Positions 17,916 through 27,197 of a stretch of 64,000 nucleotides of DNA are shown here, piece by piece. The stretch lies in contig CAVWIS010000027.1 in the NCBI GenBank assembly GCA_963755055.1, forward strand, positions 248,001-312,000, read 5' to 3'. Both the position numbers and the translations under genes were made by a program. The notes below the pieces were generated by a model, which did not search any database, was not told the origin of the DNA, and was given only the letters and a program-made list of their open reading frames with translations. This DNA is from AP-16 sp963755055 (GTDB taxonomy: Bacteria; Pseudomonadota; Alphaproteobacteria; Rhizobiales; Xanthobacteraceae). The first letter of the stretch is position 1; each line of letters opens with the position of its first letter.

Positions 17916-18054
17916 ACTTGTGCTTACCATCACAAAACGGTGCTTCGCGATGACCGAATTGGCGAGTCGCACGCGACCACGTCAATGACGGGAGCATCCG
18001 TCTGGCCCATATCCGCGGTGAACATCGCGGATTGCAAACGCAAAGGAAACGTAC

Positions 18055-18243
18055 ATGACGACGACAATCAACACCGGAATGAGCGACCAAATCCGCGGGC
18101 TGACCGCGGATGAGATGGATGTGGTAACAGGCGGCGTGATTGTGGAGGCGATTGAGGGAGCTCTCTCGGTCGCCCATATCCTCGCAGACCTGACAGGTGG
18201 CGCTACTTTCGAGAACTGGCGTCAAATGGGGCGCAACCTGTAA
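18055..18243 (+). CDS. Double-glycine-leader peptide B (RiPP/bacteriocin-like precursor)
   Basis: 62 residues, paralogue of peptide A: leader MTTTINTGMSDQIRGLTADEMDVVTGG, core VIVEAIEGALSVAHILADLTGG... ending WRQMGRNL. Start and ribosome site (AAAGGAAACGTAC) are identical to peptide A. The cores differ most in the first ten residues after GG (IGIIVGAF against IVEAIEGAL), while the leader end and the last 15 residues are conserved. This fits a two-peptide pair or recent divergence. Confidence 0.6.
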   Translation: MTTTINTGMSDQIRGLTADEMDVVTGGVIVEAIEGALSVAHILADLTGGATFENWRQMGRNL

Positions 18244-18257
18244 GCCGTCCCGAAACT

Positions 18258-18285
18258 GAGCCGGTACCCACAGAGGTACCGGCTC
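18258..18285 (+). terminator. Perfect hairpin after peptide B
   Basis: GAGCCGGTACC, loop CACAGA, GGTACCGGCTC: an 11-bp perfect stem starting 15 bases after the stop codon. No run of T follows. It is the better-preserved counterpart of the left-arm hairpin and has compensatory changes relative to it, so the structure is maintained. Confidence 0.6.
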
Positions 18286-18290
18286 AACTA

Positions 18291-18749
18291 TAGCCTAAGC
18301 TCTCGTTGGCTGTTCGCGGGGCTGGGACTCGGGCGGCTGCTTCAATAAGCGCCGAAATCCTTTGGTGCGTTCTTCGCGCCGGCGTATCCTGATCACCGGC
18401 GTCGCCAACGGTTTTGGCGCGGCCATCGCCGAGGGCGCACGAAAGAGCCGCTCCCCGCTTTCATCAATACGCCCCCGCGCACCCGTCCCGCCGCGGATCG
18501 GACCTGCCACCCGCACCCCGTTCGGCATCACTCGGATCGCCTGCATCGCGCACAGAATGCGGGGTTCGCGACCTTCGTGCTCAACAGCTTCGGCGCCCGC
18601 GGCGTCACCTCGACCGTCGCCAAGCAGACCCGCTTCTCGTTCACCGCATCCGCCGAGACGTTCGGCCGACCGCGCGCCGAACGCACTCCCACCCGCACGC
18701 GGCGGGCGGAGCGCAGGCACGGAGATCCGCCGAGCCGCTTCGCCGTCGG
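18291..18749 (+). other. Decayed region with a possible dienelactone-hydrolase-like fragment
   Basis: No intact gene. On the plus strand around 18560-18660 a short frame reads GFATFVLNSFGARGVTSTVAKQ, which resembles the middle of dienelactone-hydrolase-type proteins, and around 18380 ILITGVANGFGAAIAEG resembles an SDR N-terminus. Both are too short and isolated to be functional; they look like gene debris. Confidence 0.3.
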
Positions 18750-19856
18750 CTACTCGGCGGCCCTGACGGGAGCCGGCTTCGCCGGTGCCGCCTTCCATGT
18801 CTTGAGGACCGGCAGCACCTCCTTGGCGAAGAGCTTCAGGCCGCGCTCGGCGACCGCGTAGGGCGTGCCGCCGAAGCGGAACGCCACGTTCATCTCGAAA
18901 TCGCCGACGACCTGCCGCCGCGCCTCGAGCCCGCGCAAGATCTTGTCGGGCGTGCCCCAGCTGGCGGCCTGCATGAAGCCGGCGACCGCGCCCTCGAGCC
19001 CGCCCTTGCGGGCGATCTCGGCCTTCTGCTGGTAGGCATCGTAGCCCTTCACCGCCTTGAAGTGCTCGCCCAAGAACTCGTAATGATGGAAGTTGCTTTC
19101 GACGAACTTGCCCTGATACTGGCGGGCCTCCTTCTCGGTCTCGGCGAGGTTGGTGCCGCAGACGCAGAACTCGGTCAGCATGACGGTCGGCGGCGCGGTC
19201 CCGTGGTACTTGCGGTGCAGCTCGCGGCCCCGCTCGATCGCTGGCGCGCGCATCTCCCAGGGCCGGTCGGCGAACATGACCATGTGAGCGCCGATTTTTG
19301 CCGCCGAATCGACCGAATCGTCGCTCGAGGCCACCGCATAGATGCGCCCGTCGAAGGAATATTTCGGACGCGGCCGGAGCTCGACGCGCGGCTGCCTGTA
19401 GTAGGTGCCGTCGCCCTCGATGAACCCGGTCTTCAGCGCGTCGACGATCATCGGCGCCGCCTCGTCGAAGCGGCCGCGCAACTCGTCCATGCTGACCCGG
19501 AACGCCGCAAACTCGCGACGGGCGAGGCCCCGGCCCAAGCCGAGCCGCAGCCTGCCCTTGCACAAGAGGTCGAGGACGGCGGCGTTCTCCGCCACCCGCA
19601 GCGGATCGTGCCAGGGAAGGATGACGGCTGCCGTGCCGAGGCTCATGCCCGGACAGATGCCGGCGAGATGGGACATCAAGTGGAGGTTGTCGGGCACGAA
19701 GGAGTAGTCGTTGAAATGATGCTCCGCCGACCACAGCACGTCGAACCCTGAGTCGGCGGCAAGCCTTGCCAGCCGGATCTCCTCGTCCCACACCTGGTCG
19801 TCCGGACAGTCGTCCCAGCCGTAGCTGGCGAAAACCATCATCATCCCGACGTCCAT
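18750..19856 (-). CDS. LLM class flavin-dependent oxidoreductase (second copy)
   Basis: 368 residues with a luciferase-like barrel: FDVLWSAEHHFNDYSFVPDN, GMSLGTAAVILPWHDPLRVAENAAVLD, RLRLGLGRGLARREF, and a C-terminal ASWGTPDKILRGLEARR. Only distantly similar to the one at 11463, so not a recent duplicate. It would use reduced flavin and O2 on an unidentified substrate. ATG 19856 (MDVGMMMVFASYG) follows GGGAGGATTCC. Confidence 0.9.
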   Translation of the reverse strand: MDVGMMMVFASYGWDDCPDDQVWDEEIRLARLAADSGFDVLWSAEHHFNDYSFVPDNLHLMSHLAGICPGMSLGTAAVILPWHDPLRVAENAAVLDLLCKGRLRLGLGRGLARREFAAFRVSMDELRGRFDEAAPMIVDALKTGFIEGDGTYYRQPRVELRPRPKYSFDGRIYAVASSDDSVDSAAKIGAHMVMFADRPWEMRAPAIERGRELHRKYHGTAPPTVMLTEFCVCGTNLAETEKEARQYQGKFVESNFHHYEFLGEHFKAVKGYDAYQQKAEIARKGGLEGAVAGFMQAASWGTPDKILRGLEARRQVVGDFEMNVAFRFGGTPYAVAERGLKLFAKEVLPVLKTWKAAPAKPAPVRAAE

Positions 19857-20045
19857 GGAATCCTCCCGTTCGACTGTTCCGGCGACGATCGCGGCTCGCC
19901 GCTGGCTTGAGAGTACACCACCGCCTCATCGCTCCGACAACTCGCGGAATTGCGGCGTTTGGACTGAAATGCTTCGCTTCGTGGCGGTGGCTCGATCGAG
20001 TCAACATGCGGATTACACGACGCAAGAGGAGTTGTGAATTTGCTT

Positions 20046-20067
20046 TTTATATCAGTAGTGATATAAA
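20046..20067. promoter_or_regulatory. Perfect inverted repeat, probable toxin-antitoxin operator
   Basis: TTTATATCA-GTAG-TGATATAAA: nine-base arms with a four-base spacer in an AT-rich island, directly abutting the toxin remnant. Autoregulatory operators of this form normally lie upstream of the toxin gene in HigBA-type modules, so a deletion may have joined the operator to the toxin tail. Confidence 0.5.
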
Positions 20068-20143
20068 GACCCAGAAGACTGCCCAGCGCGACCTGGAGCT
20101 TGCGGCGGCCCGACTGAGGCAGTTGAAGCGAGGATCGGAATGA
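20066..20143 (+). pseudogene. HigB/Gp49-like toxin, C-terminal remnant
   Basis: The 25 codons KTQKTAQRDLELAAARLRQLKRGSE match the end of phage-Gp49/HigB-type RNases (a KTQKTP...DL..A..R pattern). The stop overlaps the antitoxin start (ATGA), the usual toxin-antitoxin junction. No start codon or upstream catalytic part is in frame, so the toxin is dead. Confidence 0.55.
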
Positions 20144-20424
20144 CGAAGACCAGGACCTTCGCCAATGTGTGGGACGCTCTCGAGGACAGTCCCGAAGATG
20201 CGGCGACGATGACGATGCGATCGAACGTCATGATTGCGATCAAGGAACAGGTGCGCAGCTGGAGCACGACGCAGGCACAGGCGGCACGCCGGCTCGGCAT
20301 CACCCAGCCCCGCCTCAATGACCTGCTGCATGGGAAGATCAACAAGTTTTCCCTCGACACGCTGATGACCTTGGCGACCCGCGCGGGGCTGAAGGTCAGG
20401 ATCGACGTGCGATCGGCGGCCTGA
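20140..20424 (+). CDS. XRE/HigA-type antitoxin
   Basis: 94 residues. Residues 41-85 form a helix-turn-helix (TTQAQAARRLGITQPRLNDLLHGKINKFSLDTLMTLATRAGLKVRI), the HTH_37/HigA-like arrangement with a long N-terminal extension. It would bind and neutralise the toxin and repress the promoter; here the toxin is truncated, so it is an orphan that may still bind the inverted repeat at 20046-20067. Confidence 0.8.
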   Translation: MTKTRTFANVWDALEDSPEDAATMTMRSNVMIAIKEQVRSWSTTQAQAARRLGITQPRLNDLLHGKINKFSLDTLMTLATRAGLKVRIDVRSAA

Positions 20425-20601
20425 GAGGTCGCCGACGGGCACGTCGTAGACAGGTTTGTGGACGACCGGGGCAGCGGATCTGCTAACTGGCTCAAATACG
20501 GGACTTTTCCGCTCCTGCAGCGGACTCTCCCTCCGCCAGCCTTGGCCGCTGCGCGGTTACGGCCGGCAAGCCAACCTGGATGTGACGGCGCAACGCCGCC
20601 G

Positions 20602-23136
20602 TCAGGGGATCATGGCCAGCTCGAACACGGGGAGCGCCAGGCGCGCTTCTGCCGCGACCGTCACGGTGCGCACCACGACGGGCACGATCTCGGCCTCGGC
20701 GTCGGCCTGCACTGCGGTCTCAGCCGGCACTGCTTGCCCTTCCTCCGTGGCCGGCGGTGCATCACCCTCCGTCGCAATCGCCCCGATGCGCTCCTCCGTC
20801 CCGACCGGAGCCGCCACCGCGATGACGGCGGGCTGCGAGCGCGCCTCGACGGTCGCGACGCGATGCAGGTTGGGCTCGATCGTCGCGATGTTGGCGCCGA
20901 AGCGGTAGCGGTAGACCTGCAGGTTCTCCATCACCCGCTGGACGTAGTTGCGCGTCTCGGAGAACGGAATGCGCTCGACCCAATCGACGGCGTCGACGTT
21001 CGGATCGCGCGGGTCGCCGTGCTGCGCCACCCATTGCTGGACCCGGCCGCGGCCGGCGTTGTAGCCGGCAAAACTCAGCACGAACGAGCCGCGGTAGTCC
21101 TTGAGCAGGGCGGAGAGCTCGCCGGCGCCGAGCTGCGTATTGTAGGCCGAGTCGGACACCAGACGCTTCCAATCGTAGCCGACGCCGAACCGCTTGGCGG
21201 TGTCGCGCCCGGCCGACGGCGTGACCTGCATCAGCCCCACCGCCTTGGCGGGCGAGGCGTCGCCCGGATCGAAGCCGCTTTCGGTGCGCACGATCGAATA
21301 GACCAGGCTGCGATCGATCGGGGAACCGACCGGGTTGTAGCTCGGCACGCCGATGTCCGGAAAGGCGTACTGGTCCATCGGCAGGCCCCGCGCCAGCGCC
21401 GCCTTGCCGACGATCAGCATCGCCCGGGCATCCTTGTAGCGTTGCGTGAGCTGGCCCAGCCCGGAGATCAGGGCGGGGTCGCTGCTCTCCTCGGCGAGGT
21501 CGGTCAGGAACGCCATGGCGAGGTCGCCCTCGCCGAGCCGGTAGAGGATGGTCGCGGCGCGCAGCGGCTCGTTCGTCTCGGCGTTCGCCGGTTCGGGCGC
21601 CGGACGCGCCGCTGCGATGTCGGCAAAGCCGAGCCGGGCGCGCGCCAGCTGGCCGTAATAGGCGGTCGGATAGCGGGCGGCGGCCTCGTACTCCGCCTGC
21701 ATGTCGTCGAGCTGGCCGGCCGCCTCGGCGGCGCGGCCGCGCCAGTAGCCGGCGCGCGCACGCACCAGCGGATCGGACCTGCCGTCATCGATGTGGGCGA
21801 AATGCCCGAGCGCGGTGGTCGGATCGCCGAGGAAACGCAGCGCGATCCAGCCGGTCATGAAGTGGAAGTCGGACTGATAGTACGGGTTGACCGGCAACGC
21901 GGCGACGCGCACCACCTCGTAGGCGGTCGCCGCATCGCCCATGTCGAGCAGCTTGCGGGCGAGCGCACGACGCTCGCGCCACCATTCGTCGGCGTCCTGC
22001 TTCTGCCGGTCCTCGGGCGAGCCGGCGAGCGCGATCTTCACCGCGGCAGCGATGTCCGCCTTGGGCGTCGCGATGCGGCCGCTGATATTCGAGCCCGGCG
22101 TGACGTTGCGAATGAGCCAGGTGAGGCGGCACAACCCGTAACCCAGATCCGTGCGGGCGGCGGCGGGGACGGCATCGAGCAGCGTGCCGGCCTTGGCGGA
22201 TTTCGCCTGGACGGCGGTGCATGCCTTGACGATCGCGACTCGATCCTCGCCGACGCGCTTGGCGGCGCGCATGGCGGAGCCGAGATCCTTGGCGCCGATG
22301 CGCCGATCCATCCGCGCCACATGGTCGGCGCGGGTCACGACGTCGGGGAACGCGGCGAGCACGGTGGTCTCCAGCTCGGCCGACAACGGTGCCTGCTGCC
22401 ACACCGCGCGGACCTCGCTCTCGGCCTCGGCGCGGTTGCCCTCTGCCAGCGCGGCGCGCGCAAGCGCCAGCCGGCCGACCGCGCTCTGCGGCTTGTCGCC
22501 GATGAAGCGGCGTACCGTGGCGGCGTCGCGCCGCTCCTGCCACAGCCTCTGCTCCGCGCGCCGGCGCATCAACGACATGCCCGGCCAATCTGAATTGGCG
22601 CCGATGAAGGTGACATGGCGGTCGAACCCGGCTTCGCCGTCGGCATGGCGCATCCGGACCCATTCGACGAGCTTCGCCGCTGCCGGATCGCGGATCGATG
22701 CGGCCAGCGCGACGGCGTCCTTCCCCTTGCCCCGGCGCACCAGCTCGATCGCCTGTTTCACCTTTGCAAGATCCGGCGGCAGCGGCTCGGCCTGCGCCTG
22801 CCCGGTCGAGGGCTGCACGATCAAATGCCTGCGGTGCGCCACCTCGACCTTGGCCTTGTGGCTCTTGCCCTTGGCCACCTTGCGGTGCTTCGCCGACTTG
22901 CGGTGCGTGCCCGCGACCTTGTGGTGCTTGATCGCAACCGCCTTCTTCCGGTGATGCGACGAGACATGCTTGTTGCGCCCGGCGGACAATGCGTCGACCG
23001 TGCCGAACGCCGCGAGCGCCACGCTCGAAGCGAGCAGGGCGACCAGGGCACGCCCGCGCATCACCTTGCGACGGGCCTCCAAGTCGGCGAGTACGTCCTG
23101 ACCCCAACTCTCGAAGCCGGCGAACGTGTCCCCCAT
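20602..23136 (-). CDS. Soluble lytic murein transglycosylase (Slt family), copy 2
   Basis: 844 residues from ATG 23136, which follows AAGGGGGAAACC. A signal/anchor segment (RALVALLASSVALAAFGTVDALSA) is followed by a Lys/His-rich region (HRKKAVAIKHHKVAG), an alpha-superhelical region and the SLT domain with catalytic Glu in VRTESGF (about residue 615), GLMQVTP and SFAGYNAGRGRVQQW. It is a clear paralogue of 6309-8696 over almost the full length, with a more diverged C-terminal 90 residues. Same periplasmic role in glycan-strand cleavage. Confidence 0.9.
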   Translation of the reverse strand: MGDTFAGFESWGQDVLADLEARRKVMRGRALVALLASSVALAAFGTVDALSAGRNKHVSSHHRKKAVAIKHHKVAGTHRKSAKHRKVAKGKSHKAKVEVAHRRHLIVQPSTGQAQAEPLPPDLAKVKQAIELVRRGKGKDAVALAASIRDPAAAKLVEWVRMRHADGEAGFDRHVTFIGANSDWPGMSLMRRRAEQRLWQERRDAATVRRFIGDKPQSAVGRLALARAALAEGNRAEAESEVRAVWQQAPLSAELETTVLAAFPDVVTRADHVARMDRRIGAKDLGSAMRAAKRVGEDRVAIVKACTAVQAKSAKAGTLLDAVPAAARTDLGYGLCRLTWLIRNVTPGSNISGRIATPKADIAAAVKIALAGSPEDRQKQDADEWWRERRALARKLLDMGDAATAYEVVRVAALPVNPYYQSDFHFMTGWIALRFLGDPTTALGHFAHIDDGRSDPLVRARAGYWRGRAAEAAGQLDDMQAEYEAAARYPTAYYGQLARARLGFADIAAARPAPEPANAETNEPLRAATILYRLGEGDLAMAFLTDLAEESSDPALISGLGQLTQRYKDARAMLIVGKAALARGLPMDQYAFPDIGVPSYNPVGSPIDRSLVYSIVRTESGFDPGDASPAKAVGLMQVTPSAGRDTAKRFGVGYDWKRLVSDSAYNTQLGAGELSALLKDYRGSFVLSFAGYNAGRGRVQQWVAQHGDPRDPNVDAVDWVERIPFSETRNYVQRVMENLQVYRYRFGANIATIEPNLHRVATVEARSQPAVIAVAAPVGTEERIGAIATEGDAPPATEEGQAVPAETAVQADAEAEIVPVVVRTVTVAAEARLALPVFELAMIP

Positions 23137-23351
23137 GGTTTCCCCCTTGCCGAGAACCCAACCCGGCATGCTCACGGTATGGCTGAATCGATTAAGGACT
23201 TATCCCCCTAAACGGAAGTTACCCCTAACTTCCGCCTAAGCCACAGCCAATGCGGCGAATGTGTCCGAAGTGGGGGTCGAACGCGTCGATTCCGTGACCC
23301 CATACAGGGCAATTACGGGCGCATCTTGTGTGGGAACGCGGCGTCCGCGCC

Positions 23352-24173
23352 TCAAATTCCGCTCGCCGCCGCGGTGAGTCCGCCGTCGACCAGGATCTCG
23401 GCCGCCGTGATGTAGCGCGCCTCGTCGGAGGCGAGAAACAGCACGGCGTGGGCGACGTCCATCGCGTCTCCCATCCGGCCGGTCGGGCACTGCGCGTTGC
23501 GCCTGTCGATCAGTCCCTGCAGGTCGTTGGCGGCGATCGTGCGGGCCAGCCGATGCTCGACCAGGGCGGTGTGCATCAGGCCGGGGATCACCGTGTTGCA
23601 GCGGATGCCCCTCTTGGCATAGGTGATGGCGGTCGATTTGGAGAAGGCCAGGATGGCGAGCTTGGTGGTGGAATAGGCGACGTGGGCGCGATCGGCGCTC
23701 ATGCGCAGGCCCGCCACCGAGGCGAGGTTGACGATCGCGCCCCTGCCCGCTTTCTCCATCACGGGCAGGACGTACTTGCAGCCGAGAAATGCCGTCTTGA
23801 GATTGTGCTCGATCTGCCGGTCCCAGACCTCCTCGCTCATCGTCGCGGCATCGCCCGGCGCGGACCCGCCGACATTGTTGACCAGGATGTCGATGCGGCC
23901 GAACCGCTTCACGCAGTCGTCGACCGCCGCCTTGACCTCGTCGGCCCTGGTCATGTCGACGGCGCGCGTCGCGCAGGTCCCGCCTTCCTTCTCGATGATC
24001 GCTTTCGTGACGTCGGCTGCCTCCTGGCGCAGATCGACGCCGTAGATTTTTGCGCCCTGGCGCGCCATCAGCACGGCGGTCGCCTTGCCGTTGCCCCACA
24101 CCTTGGCGTCGGGATCGTCGCCGACCGAGCCGGCACCGGAGATGAATGCGACCTTGTCCTTGAGGCTGAGCAT
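23352..24173 (-). CDS. SDR family oxidoreductase (second)
   Basis: 273 residues. The Gly-rich motif is modified by an insertion (SGAGSVGDDPDAKVWGNGKA), a form seen in some SDRs, followed by GVDLRQ, NNVGG, Ser in VNLASVAGL, Tyr-Lys in YSTTK, and PGLMHTAL. C-terminus YITAAEILVDGGLTAA is standard. Probably an NAD-dependent alcohol dehydrogenase of a degradation route; substrate unknown. Confidence 0.9.
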   Translation of the reverse strand: MLSLKDKVAFISGAGSVGDDPDAKVWGNGKATAVLMARQGAKIYGVDLRQEAADVTKAIIEKEGGTCATRAVDMTRADEVKAAVDDCVKRFGRIDILVNNVGGSAPGDAATMSEEVWDRQIEHNLKTAFLGCKYVLPVMEKAGRGAIVNLASVAGLRMSADRAHVAYSTTKLAILAFSKSTAITYAKRGIRCNTVIPGLMHTALVEHRLARTIAANDLQGLIDRRNAQCPTGRMGDAMDVAHAVLFLASDEARYITAAEILVDGGLTAAASGI

Positions 24174-24695
24174 GATGGTTTCCCGATGAGTGGTACGGCG
24201 GCCAACTAATCACGATCGAGCGCAACGGCCAACGGGGAACGGGCCGCCGACGCGCTCGCCTTCGCGGTCGTAAGCCGCCCGCTGCGGCCCTGGGCAAGGC
24301 GCGACGTGCCGACGTCGCGCCTGAGCACATTGGGCGGCTTCTGCTCCGTCGGATGCTCGCGGAAGGCGCACAGGATGCCGCCGTCATGGCGAATCCGTAT
24401 GGCGTTGATGCCACAAATTGTGTACACTGCCCCGCGGTCGAGCAGCTTATTTCGACTGAGAGCTGCCCGAGAACCGCGACGTGCCGAAGGCTCCATTTCC
24501 TGAAAACGGCATGATTTCGCTTGGAAACCGATGTTGGTTCCTGCCGCCGGCGGCGGCAGCCTGCACATCTGCCGGCAGGGCGCGGAACGACAACCTTGAT
24601 CCTCGGGAGCCTGCCGCGCGACGTGCGGCGGCAAGGCCGGCGGCGACCCTCGGACACACAGTGGAGCAACATTCCAGAAGGCAGGGGTAACCCCA
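24174..24695. other. Gene-free region upstream of the TIR-STAND gene
   Basis: About 520 bases with no recognisable product. It contains a GC-rich hairpin (CTGCCGCCGGCGGCGGCAG near 24541-24560) and should hold the promoter of the large gene, whose ribosome site GGCAGGGG lies 10-15 bases before the ATG. Confidence 0.4.
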
Positions 24696-25700
24696 ATGAA
24701 TTTCGAGCAGAACTTGTTCATCAGCTACGCCCACATCGACGATCAGCCCCTGACGCCCGGGGAGAAGGGCTGGATCAGCCGGTTTCATGCGACTCTGAAG
24801 GCCATCTTGAGCATGCGCATGGGCCGCGAGGCGAAGATTTGGAGAGACGAGAAACTGCAAGGCAACGATGTTTTTTCCGATGAGATCGTCGATCAGTTCA
24901 GGCAGTCTGCCGTCCTGGTTTCCATCGTGACATCCCGCTATCTCAATTCGGAATGGTGCACGCGCGAGGCCCGCGAATTTTGTCAGAGCGCGCAGCAGAC
25001 CGGAGGGCTGGTGGTCGGCAACAAGTCGCGGGTGTTCAAGGTGATCAAGACGCCGGTCGACACCCAGGAGTCGCTCCCGCCTCCCATGAAGGATATCCTT
25101 GGTTATGAGTTTTTCACCATCAAGGACGGGGTGCCACTCGAACTCGATCCAGCCTATGGGCAAGAGTACGCTCAGCTTTACAACCAAAGTGTCGCAAAAC
25201 TGGCGTGGGAGGCTGCGCAACTGCTCAAGACACTGGAGGCCGGAGCGACCGCCAGCGACAGCAACGGCAACAACGTCGATAGCGAGCCGCCGGCGCCGAG
25301 CAAGCCGGCCGTGTATCTTGCCGAGTGCAGCTACGACCGAAAGCAGGCGCAGGGAGCTCATCGAAGGGCGAGCTGCGGCGCCTTGGTTATCCGGTCCTGC
25401 CGGATCAGACGATTGCCGGCGGATGAGGCGGAATACGTCGCGGCCGTGGAGAGCCTGCTGGCGCGCTGCGCGCTCTCGGTCCATCTGGTGGGCGAGAACT
25501 ACGGCGCCGTGCCCGATGGTCCCAGCCACGAAGTCGGCCGGCGTACACCAGAACGAGCTGGCCGTTGCGCGTTGCAGGAGCGGCGGGCTTCAGCGGCTGA
25601 TCTGGCTGCCGAAGGGAACCCAGCTCGGAGCAGGCGCCTCAGCAGGCGTTCATCGAGGCGCTGCACCAGGACGCGGAAGCTCAATTCGGCGCGGACCTGA
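24696..25700 (+). CDS. TIR-domain segment of the TIR-STAND-WD40 gene
   Basis: As written this frame gives 334 residues. Residues 1-210 are sound: NLFISYAHIDDQPL (TIR strand A and loop), IWRDEKLQGNDVFSDEIVDQ, VSIVTSRYLNSEWCTREAREF (the WCxxE helix typical of TIR), and a linker. From about residue 217 the sequence alternates between frames; the expected text VYLAECSYDRKQ...GELRRLGYPVLPDQT is recovered only by frame changes near 25350, 25366 and 25411. Beyond 25533 this frame is out of register. Confidence 0.6.
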   Translation: MNFEQNLFISYAHIDDQPLTPGEKGWISRFHATLKAILSMRMGREAKIWRDEKLQGNDVFSDEIVDQFRQSAVLVSIVTSRYLNSEWCTREAREFCQSAQQTGGLVVGNKSRVFKVIKTPVDTQESLPPPMKDILGYEFFTIKDGVPLELDPAYGQEYAQLYNQSVAKLAWEAAQLLKTLEAGATASDSNGNNVDSEPPAPSKPAVYLAECSYDRKQAQGAHRRASCGALVIRSCRIRRLPADEAEYVAAVESLLARCALSVHLVGENYGAVPDGPSHEVGRRTPERAGRCALQERRASAADLAAEGNPARSRRLSRRSSRRCTRTRKLNSART

Positions 25701-25828
25701 TCACGGGGGACATCGAGGAGCTGAGAGCCGCGATCCACGCCACCTTGAAGAAGCTCGAGCAGCCGGAACCGAAGCAACCGGAACGCGACGCCGCCGGCGC
25801 GCAGGCCGGCGCCGGCGCGGAGTGCGAA

Positions 25829-26798
25829 GCTGATCTACCTCATCTGTGACGAGAAGGACCGCAAAGCCACCGTTCCCGTCCGCAAGTTGTGCAAGCAGCG
25901 GGGCTTCGAAGTCGCCCTCCCGGCTTTCGAGGGCGACGCCTCCCAGGTTCGCAAGGCCAACCAGCAGCTCTTGGCCACCTGCGACGCCGTCCTGTTGTTT
26001 TACGGGGCCGGCGACGAGGCATGGAAGCGCACCATCGACAACGAGCTGAAGAAGATGGCGGGCTACCGGGGCGGCAAGCCCCTGCCGGCCAGATTCACCT
26101 ACCTGGCCGAGCCCAAGAACGAGCGACAAGGAAGACCTGATCGACATGGAGGAGCCCGGCCTGATCAATGGGCTGGGCGGACTTCTGCGGAGGCGGCGAT
26201 GGCCGAATTCATGCAGGCCGTGAACGCAAGCCCGGAAACGATCCGTCATGAGCGCCGTAGCGGTCGGCCGCGCAGACCAATCCCTTTCCGGGCCTGCGGC
26301 CGTTCCGCGAGGACGAGGAGCACTTGTTCTTCGGCCGGGAGAACCAGGTCGATGCCATGGTCAACAAGCTGGCCGAGCACGCGCTTTCTGGCCGTCGTCG
26401 GCACCTCGGGCAGCGGCAAATCCTCGCTCGTCAATTGCGGGCTGCGGCCGGCCCTGCACCAAGGCCTGATGGCCCGGGCCGGCACCGCGTGGCGCATGGC
26501 GCAGTTCCGTCCCGGCAACGATCCGATCGGGGCGATGGCTCGCGCGCTGGCGCAGGACGGCGTGCTGTTTCGCGAGCATGCGGCGGCAGGCCTGACGCTG
26601 GCCGAGATCGTCGAGACCACCTTGCGCATGAGCAAGCTCGGACTGATCGACATCTACGAGCAGGCGGCGTTGGGCGAGGGCGTCAACCTGCTGGTGGTGG
26701 TGGACCAGTTCGAAGAGCTGTTTCGCTACCGGCAGCTGGAGGCCGCCGGGCGCGGGAGCGATCGCCGGGCATCGGCGAGCAAGCCGCCGCTTTCGTGA
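25829..26798 (+). CDS. Third TIR-like domain and N-terminal NTPase segment
   Basis: Mostly one frame, KLIYLICDEKDRKATVPV...ATCDAVLLFYGAGDEAWK to FTYLAEPKNERQ: a Rossmann-like TIR-type domain. After breaks near 26125, 26175, 26280 and 26380 it reads FLAVVGTSGSGKSSLVNCGLRPAL (Walker A) and NLLVVVDQFEELF (Walker B). It stops at 26798 because of another frame change near 26755. The NTPase should act as an oligomerising switch in the family. Confidence 0.55.
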
Positions 26799-27197
26799 AC
26801 CTGCTGCTGGAGGTCAAGGAGCAGGCGACCTGCCCGATCTTCGTCGTCCTGACGATGCGCTCGGACTTTCTCGGCGACTGCACCCAGTTTCCCGGCCTGG
26901 CCGAGGCCATCAACGCGGGGCAGTATCTGGTGCCGCGGATGACCCGGGACGAGCGCCGCGCCGCCATCGAAGGTCCGGTCGGGGTGGGGGGCGCGGAGAT
27001 CGCGCCGGTGTTGCTGACGCGGCTGGTCAACGACGTCGGCGACAACCCGGACCAGCTGTCGATCCTGCAGCACGCCCTGAACCGCACCTGGGCGCACTGG
27101 CAAAACGAGGAGGGTGGCAAAGGGCCGCTGGACCTGGCGCACTATGAGGCCATCGGCACCATGGCCCATGCGCTGGATCAGCATGCCGAGCAGGGCC

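Larger units (their letters stand above)
17852..18290 (+). repeat. Right arm of the ~440-bp inverted duplication
   Basis: Mirror copy of 17056-17494, oriented so that both leader-peptide genes read outwards from the central spacer. Upstream parts (for example GTGTTTAAACTTGTGCTTACC against GTGTTCAAACTTGTGCTTACC) differ by single bases, which points to a recent duplication or a recombining pair. Confidence 0.9.

Noticed and set aside
23220..23340. GC-rich stretch with short pairings considered as a tRNA
   Set aside because: No cloverleaf with a proper T-loop (GTTCRANNC) and acceptor stem could be drawn.
24440..24690. Possible promoter or ncRNA upstream of the TIR-STAND gene
   Set aside because: Only a GC-rich hairpin is visible; no conserved RNA or promoter pattern could be supported.
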